This document shows, in pieces, positions 52,628 through 58,785 of a stretch of DNA of 58,785 nt. The DNA is taken from assembly GCA_023334545.1 (NCBI GenBank), contig JAADVB010000105.1:1-58785 (forward strand). Reading direction: 5' to 3'. Positions within the stretch are counted from its first letter, which is position 1, and the number at the start of each line of letters is the position of its first letter. The stretch comes from Salisapilia sapeloensis. Its lineage: Eukaryota; Oomycota; Peronosporomycetes; Peronosporales; Salisapiliaceae. Position numbers and translations under genes: made by a program. The notes under the pieces are model-generated. The model was given only the letters and a program-made list of their open reading frames with translations, had not been told where the DNA came from and did no database searches.

Positions 52628-54759
52628 ATGGAAGAGAAGGATGACCAAGAGACTCTAGTGCCAGAGCAACATGCTCCTCCTCATTCAACAAACCAAAACT
52701 CAACTGAAAGCCAAGTCACGGCTATTTCGAGCCACAAACAAGAAGAATTAGATGAACAACTTCAGGAGAGGGTGACTACACCTCAAAGTACAGAGCCTTC
52801 ACCGCATGCTATTGCGACTAGTATCCTACCATGCCGATGTTTTGCACTTGTAGTAGCTGTGAACACGCATAAACACTTACCAAAACTCCCGTCGAAAACC
52901 AAGGAAGAGGCAACTCGACTTTTTCATGCACTGACCGGAAGTCAATGCGCTCAGTTCAGTTACCGTGGCTCGAAGCTGTTATTGAATCCATCCGTTGTTG
53001 AATTTCGAGAGACAATGACAGAATTGACATCAATCTATAATGAGAAAGCAAACCTCCAATCTACGTTCTTCCTCTTCTTGCTGGTGCGTGTATCACGATG
53101 CAATTGACATCAATTAATTCCAGTAATTGGTCTTGCTTGTATAGTCACATGGAGTCCGAGTATCAAGCGAGATAAATAAAGGATCTTACATCTTGTTTAG
53201 CAATTCCCGTTTGACATCGGAAGCAGAGCTATTATTGACAGCGGTTAGTGAGCAAGAGCTCGCAGGATACATCCGTCGTAAGAGATATTTTATCTGCCAG
53301 ATTACCGCATAAGTCTGATGGGTCTTTGTCGTAGAGGTTCCTTGTAAGAACAAGTTAGTGGCACTAGACATTTGCCACCTTCATATTCCTCAAGATCACC
53401 CTCAGGCACTAGACGAAACCATCGAGCCTCGTGTCTTGGATGACTTTGGACTGATCTTGCGTCAGGAACTACGACCTGAGGAGTTTGTTGATGCAAAACC
53501 ATCTAAAGAGGTTGCTCATGAGCAGCGTCGACAAAATGAAGCCGTGCTGGTGGAAGCGTGTGATATAGGCTCTGGGGAAGTATCTTTGCGCAATGCTCAA
53601 GGCCAAGTGAGCAGTTTTTTAAGTCGGTTTGTAGACGCATTTCGCGGAGCTGCTTCTCCGCTGCTTCTTGACAAAGAAAATCATGAGCAGACATCATCTT
53701 TTATTGCAAGCGATATCATCCGATATGTGCTTAACCACGTCAAACAAGATGCTATTGATCAGAGTAAAAAGATAAGAGATGCGTACATGAAGCAAGTGAA
53801 AAACAAATTCGAGGCTGCAGCTGTCGACGATGCCATCTTCCAAACGCCAAAGCTGCATGGAAGAGATCATGAAATTTGCTTCTACCTTGGACACCTACCA
53901 GGTATACTGCTTTTAAAGCATTTTTAATGTGAGCATTAATGCTTATTCTATGATAGCACCTCCATCGTCTGCACCATCAACACCAGCACTAATCACATCG
54001 ACTTTATCATCTTTGAGTGTTGGGTGGACATGTCCACCCAACACAGGATCATCGCTTCCATCTATTCTCGGTTATGAGGCGCAGTATCGTGGTGCTGGTC
54101 GTGCCGCAGTCAAGGCAGATATTTGGAAACGTGCAGGGGCATACCGGGTACTTTCCCTCGATGAGGTCGAGCGGAAGGAGGTTATTCCGTTGACGACGAC
54201 AGTCGCAAACGGTCTTCCCACTGACACAGGTTACTGCTTTCGTGTTCGTGCTTACAGCGCTGGTGGATGGGGTCCATTTTCAGAGATCAGTCCCGCTTTT
54301 CGGACTGTAGCTATAACGAGCGTACAAGACCAGCTCTCTACAGTGCAACAAACTGCATCCGAGTTCGGACCGACGGGTCTCCTACAACTCATGCTAAAGC
54401 ATGCTCACGTCAGATCTATTCAGCAACTGAGCATCGATGAACTTGCCAAAATGGCGCTCTGGAATAACCGGAACGAGCTTTTGGATTTACCGTCTACATC
54501 GCTACAACCAATCGTCGGTCAGGTGCATGCAGCAATGCTAAAGTTCAAGCACGACTATTTCCTTCATCGATCTGCTGCGTTATTTGTTGGTCGACTAGCT
54601 ATCTCCAGTTCACTTTGGAAACAGCAATTCAAGGTTTCCAATCATCAGCCATCGATGCTTTCGACATTAGAATGCGCTGCCGAGCGTTTTCGAAAGTGCG
54701 ATGCACAGGCACTACAATGGATATCATGGGCCATTCAAATACTCCGTAGTGAACAATGA
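52628..54759 (+). CDS. Caspase-like protein fused to a fibronectin type III domain
   Basis: Four exons (52628-53083, 53145-53277, 53335-53901, 53957-54759; introns 61, 57 and 55 nt) encode 652 residues. After a Gln/Glu/Ser-rich leader, residues about 70-215 follow the C14 caspase-haemoglobinase fold: a first strand FALVVAVN, the catalytic His in SHG (His154, at the first exon join) and the catalytic Cys in LVALDIC (Cys210). A fibronectin type III domain follows at about 390-502, with the usual Trp (VGWTCPP) and Tyr/Phe (YCFRVRAYSAGGWGPFSE) signatures. The C-terminal ~150 residues are helical. The Cys context lacks the usual DACxxG glycine, so activity is uncertain. No signal peptide is seen. 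Confidence 0.75.
54017..54044. repeat. Perfect 28-bp palindrome inside the FN3 exon
   Basis: The half-site GTGTTGGGTGGACA is followed directly by its exact reverse complement, with no spacer and no mismatch. It codes for SVGWTCPPNT in the FN3 domain. Confidence 0.9.
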
Positions 54760-54872
54760 GAAACAAGTAGCAAAATAGATCATTGCACTGCATTCGTATG
54801 CGATGAGCTACCTATGTTAAGTCTATAAAAAATATGAAATCGTCTCTTCCTTTGGACAATCGCGTAGTCTGC

Positions 54873-57665
54873 TTAAAGCGAAACTTTTTCCGTCGAATCA
54901 GGCTGCTTCGGCACCGAGTACATCTCCATCTCTCTGTCATCTTGACGGTCACCACGTTTCGCCTTGTAGTTCTCCACTAGAGCAATCGTATCATCGCTGC
55001 TATCCGAGTTTTGTGACATCGCACGCTCCCGTCGGCGTTTTTCTTCCAAGTACTTGCTCGAGATACTATCGAGCGCTCCAGAGTTGTTCAGTGAGTTCGG
55101 CTCGCCGTTCCAATCAGGATCTGTGCGGAAACTGTCCATGCTCATAGGTGCCGTCTTGTTCTGATACGGATAATCTGCTTCAACTGCATCGGACGGGTCG
55201 TCGATCGATCCCTTCCCATGCCCACCACTGCCCCCAAGGCTGAGTGTGTCTTGACCGTATCCCCCGCTCTGGTCAAAGACTGGAGCAGAAGACCTTGGAT
55301 GGAAGCTCCCGGACGACGCAAAGGAGTCCATGTCCGATTCATTCCGGAATCTGCCTGTATAGAACGAGTCTGCGTCAGATCCATGCGCTGGTCGTTCCAA
55401 CGATGATCGATAGTGTCCTGCATTCGTGTTCAAAGCCGACAGATGCAGCGTCGAGTTCGCGTCGCTGTCGCTTCGATAGCGTGGACTGCCGTTTACGTTC
55501 ATTCCTGGATTATAATACCCCTCTGCCGAAGCATACGAGTCCGTATCCGACTGACGAGCTTCAAAGAAGCTCGGACCAGGCTCTTCTCCAGCCAATGATG
55601 GGAACCTTCCGCCGGACTCCCACGGGCTAAAGCGTCTTTCAAGAGACGAACGTCTATCAACTGTAGACGCAGCTGACGGACGACCGTACCAGTCTCGGAA
55701 CTGCGTGCTGTCAAAGCTAGCGTGAGGATTAAGCTCTTCCGCAGGTTCTCTCGCTGTCTGCATCAAAGAGGTGTCAGGCTCCACAGCCTTGGAAGTCGCT
55801 AATGAAGGATAGTCTCGATTCTCGCTCCGATTTGCTGACGACGCATGTACAGACGCAAGTGAAGGTTGATTAGACGTCCTCGCCGGTTGGACTTCCATAT
55901 CGTCGATATCAATGTCCGGAGTACTCCGCTGCGGTGTCAGCTCATATCCTCCACTCGAATGCTTCTGTCCATACGACGAATTCGTTGGACAGCTATCAGA
56001 ATACTCGTGCGGATTAAAGTACGCAGCTGGTGGAGGAAGGAACGAGTCTTCGCTACCTGTCCTACGGCTACTTCTAGACATTTGCTTTTGTTTTTGCTCC
56101 TGATACGACATATCTGTCGGTTTTTGATGGTTCCCTGGACTCGTTACTTGGAGATAGTGACTGTCATCACCACGTTCGAGTTGCACATCTGTACTTACGT
56201 CCTTGGTATAGCTTCGATGTGAACAAGCACGTACGATCTTGGCGATGGTGCTGTAGATCTGTCGGATGATCAACAGTCCGAAGATCACGAGATTAAGACC
56301 GATGACGACGTACGCGACGTTATCTCGGACGTGCTGAGGGAAATAGTCATCACGCACGAGCATGAGGATCATACATAGCAACGCAAGTTTTAGGAAAGTA
56401 GCCGTGGCGCCAATGTAGAAGAGGAAACGAAGGAGATTCGGCTCTCGAATGACGACGAGGACGAGGTACACGAGGTACACACCGAGGAGACTGATGATCT
56501 GGGACGTCGGATCTTCTACGAGACCGACGATGGCACCAGTGGCAACTGCCAATGCGATGCGTGGGATAAAGAAGAAGCGATTGGAGAAGTTGTACTCATC
56601 ATAGTACGCGCTGTACTTGTTGCTAAAGGGACGCATGTCGTGCTCCATCGTCCCAATGTCCTCTAGTTCGGCTCGATTACGAGCAATGATGATCGTGCCG
56701 AGCAAAACAGCAGCTCCAACGAAAAGACAGACTACAATGATGCCGATGAGGAGAGGTGTCTTACTGGCGTTCGACTGGTGGATAAAGTAAGTGCCACTCA
56801 TCGTGATCGTGTACTGCGCCAAGAGCAGAGCGAGTAGACTGGCCCAAATGACCTTTCGATACCAAGTTACCATGAGTTCTCGCACAGATTTTTGAACAAA
56901 AAGTGCGAGGATGCAGACCCAGAAGATGAAGACGATGTGGAAGGCGGCGATCAGTGCCGCAAAGACAGAGAGCGTGTAGTAAAATAGCGATTCCGGCTCA
57001 ACATCGATCATACTGGCGTATCGCTCTGGACCAGTGAGTCCAGTCCACTGTTCGACCTCCATCAAGCGTCTCCCAGCGTCTTGACTGTTACCATAGTCCA
57101 CATTAAATGGCAAAGGAAGGTTGAAATTGGTCCATGAGAGCTCTTTCGAGAACTCCATCAAGAACGCTGGCGCTCCTTCGATCTGTAACTGCGCAATCAT
57201 GCTGATGAATTGCGCTTGCTCGACGATGTGGGTCATCTCGTAGAAGGAAGACGTAGTACTAGCCGCTGTAGCGATCGATGGAACAAGCGATGCTAGTAGC
57301 ATAGAAATTACACCCATGGCAGCTGCTGCGGCCATGGACGCTCCTGCCACGGCGGACACGGTGGTCCCAGCGCTAGTGTCTAGGAAGTGGAGACCTCCGG
57401 TGGAATTCGTCGGCCACTGCTCATTATTGCCAAGGACACACCCGGTGCAATTATGGTTTGAAAGGAATTCAGGGTCTAAGTTCGAGATGTCTGCATCCGG
57501 TTTTAGGTTCAAGAGGTCCCGAATCTGGTCTTCCCCCCACGGCACCGCGTAGTATGCAAAGATGAGAGCGAAGGCGAGTAGTGCTCCGAGGAAAAATATC
57601 AGGGACAGTAACTGGGAAAGCAGTATGCAGCCACAGCACTTGATCGACGACCCGAGCAAGCCCAT
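54873..57665 (-). CDS. Polytopic membrane protein, FLC/TRP-like
   Basis: One exon of 930 codons. A first hydrophobic helix with adjacent cysteines (about 8-38) leads to an extracytoplasmic region with Asn-glycosylation sites and an Ala/Ser-rich helix (about 110-145). A cluster of at least seven membrane segments follows between about 220 and 500, including RFFFIPRIALAVATG and SLLGVYLVYLVLVV, a pattern like the fungal TRP-like/flavin-carrier (FLC/Pkd2) family. The last ~420 residues are a Ser/Tyr/Gly-rich cytoplasmic tail with recurring SDADS/SDTDS motifs, probably phosphorylated. The family link is moderate; calcium or lipid transport is inference. Confidence 0.65.
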   Translation of the reverse strand: MGLLGSSIKCCGCILLSQLLSLIFFLGALLAFALIFAYYAVPWGEDQIRDLLNLKPDADISNLDPEFLSNHNCTGCVLGNNEQWPTNSTGGLHFLDTSAGTTVSAVAGASMAAAAAMGVISMLLASLVPSIATAASTTSSFYEMTHIVEQAQFISMIAQLQIEGAPAFLMEFSKELSWTNFNLPLPFNVDYGNSQDAGRRLMEVEQWTGLTGPERYASMIDVEPESLFYYTLSVFAALIAAFHIVFIFWVCILALFVQKSVRELMVTWYRKVIWASLLALLLAQYTITMSGTYFIHQSNASKTPLLIGIIVVCLFVGAAVLLGTIIIARNRAELEDIGTMEHDMRPFSNKYSAYYDEYNFSNRFFFIPRIALAVATGAIVGLVEDPTSQIISLLGVYLVYLVLVVIREPNLLRFLFYIGATATFLKLALLCMILMLVRDDYFPQHVRDNVAYVVIGLNLVIFGLLIIRQIYSTIAKIVRACSHRSYTKDVSTDVQLERGDDSHYLQVTSPGNHQKPTDMSYQEQKQKQMSRSSRRTGSEDSFLPPPAAYFNPHEYSDSCPTNSSYGQKHSSGGYELTPQRSTPDIDIDDMEVQPARTSNQPSLASVHASSANRSENRDYPSLATSKAVEPDTSLMQTAREPAEELNPHASFDSTQFRDWYGRPSAASTVDRRSSLERRFSPWESGGRFPSLAGEEPGPSFFEARQSDTDSYASAEGYYNPGMNVNGSPRYRSDSDANSTLHLSALNTNAGHYRSSLERPAHGSDADSFYTGRFRNESDMDSFASSGSFHPRSSAPVFDQSGGYGQDTLSLGGSGGHGKGSIDDPSDAVEADYPYQNKTAPMSMDSFRTDPDWNGEPNSLNNSGALDSISSKYLEEKRRRERAMSQNSDSSDDTIALVENYKAKRGDRQDDREMEMYSVPKQPDSTEKVSL

Positions 57666-58031
57666 GCTTCTGGGTTACTCGCGATGGCAAATATGGAGAA
57701 GTGAGGGTATAGGCAGTCGAAGACGGGTGTCGTCATGCCGCGGTCTTCAAATTTTTACTCGAGACCAGCCTCGTCCCACTCTTATGAAATCGTTCTTCCT
57801 ATGCTTTTTTCATCCTCCACGCCATATTGTACTCCTCAAGAAGCCTTTTTTCATGCTAATCATGATACAAGATAAAATTTACGCAAGTCGAGTCAACTTC
57901 TGTAGCTAAAGACATGATGTCCATGTATGCTTGATAAAGGGAATTGATGGTCAATATTCTTCGAAGATACATACAAACCACCTGGACTCAACTCCATCTT
58001 GCGATCGACACGAGATAATTGGACGAACAAC
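57666..58031. other. Divergent intergenic region
   Basis: About 365 bases separate the start codons of the FLC/TRP-like gene and Pcc1. Apart from the promoter-like element at 57686-57705 no coding signal is seen. Confidence 0.5.
57686..57705 (-). promoter_or_regulatory. Possible Inr+FPR core promoter of the FLC/TRP-like gene
   Basis: On the minus strand CTCACTTC fits the oomycete initiator YTCANTYY and is followed by CCATATTTGCC, resembling the flanking promoter region. It ends about 20 bases before the start codon, in line with short oomycete leaders. Confidence 0.4.
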
Positions 58032-58408
58032 ATGAGCGAGCACCCTTTCGAATGGTGAGCGACTGTAGGGAGGGACAGCGTTACTTTATGCTAAGTGGTG
58101 CTCTATACTTGTAGCGACCTATGCCTCACGTTCCCACAAGCAGTGGATGCACAGCACGCGCTACAGACGCTCGAGGTAGACGAGGAGCTACAACCGGAGA
58201 AAATTCGACGCACACTGGCCGTGGACGGCACGAACCTGAATGTGTATGTACTTGGAATCGCTTGTGCTTTATATTTTCCGCCTACTTATTCCATCGTGGT
58301 AGACGCTTCCAAGCGACAGAAGTACGCCTCTTGCGTGCCGCAGTCTCTTCGTTCTACGATATGGCGCTGCTCGTGGCTCGCACACAGCTTGAATTTAAAG
58401 AGATGTAG
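58032..58408 (+). CDS. PCC1: KEOPS complex subunit Pcc1 (LAGE3-like)
   Basis: Three exons (58032-58054, 58115-58243, 58303-58408; introns 60 and 59 nt) encode 85 residues, the usual size for this family. Across the joins the protein reads as a Pcc1 fold: FECDLCLTFP, LAVDGTNLNVRF and the C-terminal helix RLLRAAVSSFYDMALLVART that mediates dimerisation. Pcc1 scaffolds the KEOPS complex, which makes t6A at position 37 of ANN-decoding tRNAs. The first exon is only 23 nt, so the gene is easily missed by simple ORF finding. The phase and sequence fit across both introns make the model strong. Confidence 0.88.
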
Positions 58409-58630
58409 AGCTAGCGGATGTATTGCAATGACGGATTTACATTTACGATTGCATTTATTTATTTCAGTCCGATTCACGAGTCCTTTGCTCCGTTCGAAGA
58501 GGTTTTAATCAGCCTTTCGATCGTCCCATCCAACGTGAAGTACGTGCGCGCACGCACTTCCCACCACATTTCGTCTGATATGCTATTGAACTTGATCAAG
58601 GGTACAACCACATATGAGCATGATGTCAGG

Positions 58631-58777
58631 CTAGTTCAGGTTGTTTGCTAAAATGCCAGGCAGAGTCGCAAGGATACTGATCTTCTGTCGCTCCAGTCCT
58701 GTACAAAGAAGGTGCTCTGCCCTCTTCATCTCCGATAGGTCTTCATCAACCTGGAGCTTTTCCAATTCAGAAGATGA
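58631..58777 (-). CDS. Terminal exon of an unidentified gene (partial)
   Basis: On the minus strand an acceptor-like CTAG ends at 58778 and is followed by 48 open codons with coding-like composition (Glu/Leu/Lys-rich helix, then ILATLPGILANN) and a TAG at 58631-58633. It is probably the last exon of a gene that continues beyond the right edge and converges with Pcc1, leaving 222 bp between their stops. The family is not recognised. Confidence 0.4.
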   Translation of the reverse strand, partial: SSSELEKLQVDEDLSEMKRAEHLLCTGLERQKISILATLPGILANNLN

Positions 58778-58785
58778 CTAGCGAC

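Overview
The window looks like compact oomycete (stramenopile) nuclear DNA. Three things point that way. It encodes the fungal/stramenopile-type elongation factor eEF3. Its introns are tiny and uniform: of 41 that I could place with fair confidence, 40 are 49-71 nt, most with GTACGT-like donors and TAG/CAG acceptors. At least two start codons are preceded by a close match to the oomycete Inr+FPR core promoter. I cannot name the species; the modest GC content and tight spacing would suit a downy mildew, an Albugo-like or a Pythium-like genome. No rRNA, tRNA, CRISPR array or intact mobile element was seen.

Layout from left to right. A 3' gene end at 1-186. A tuberin (TSC2) homologue (459-5714) head-to-tail with the WASH-complex subunit strumpellin (5892-9552). 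A tentative four-exon gene on the minus strand (9680-10558). The PP2A activator PTPA (10799-12089). eEF3 (12696-15830) and an aldo/keto reductase (16030-16925), both with oomycete-like promoters. A minus-strand protein with a ZNF598/Hel2-like tail (16984-18141). 2-isopropylmalate synthase (18660-20402). A 2196-residue minus-strand scaffold with a pseudo-hydrolase, IQ motifs, a SAM domain and ankyrin repeats (20462-27052), divergent from a P4-ATPase lipid flippase with an extra N-terminal membrane module (27264-32212). A 15-exon PGAP6/TMEM8-like membrane protein (32453-35578). A SAPS-domain phosphatase regulator (36116-38233). An F-box/methyltransferase-like fusion (38697-39743). A secreted nine-repeat protein ending in an HPD-less J-like domain (39791-42133).

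The right-hand third holds smaller, intron-rich genes: a single-pass coiled-coil protein, a protein with a VWA5A/PARP4-type tail domain plus an SH3/Tudor-like module, a tentative 96-residue mitochondrial-looking protein, a SHAQKYF-class Myb factor, a gene-poor stretch (47827-49589) with one tentative spliced gene, RIO2 kinase, a basic coiled-coil protein, a caspase-like/fibronectin-III fusion, a FLC/TRP-like membrane protein, the KEOPS subunit Pcc1, and a terminal exon at the right edge.

Most recognised genes are housekeeping: TOR control (TSC2), endosomal actin (strumpellin), phosphatase regulation (PTPA, SAPS), translation and ribosome assembly (eEF3, RIO2), tRNA modification (Pcc1), leucine synthesis and membrane lipid handling. 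They do not form an operon-like pathway. The points of novelty are domain fusions (caspase-like+FN3, F-box+methyltransferase-like, pseudo-hydrolase+IQ+SAM+ankyrin, extended flippase), the cysteine-repeat secreted protein, and several small spliced genes that single-frame ORF finding misses. Spliced models were built by eye from splice signals, frame and family homology; family names come from recognised motifs, not from a search.
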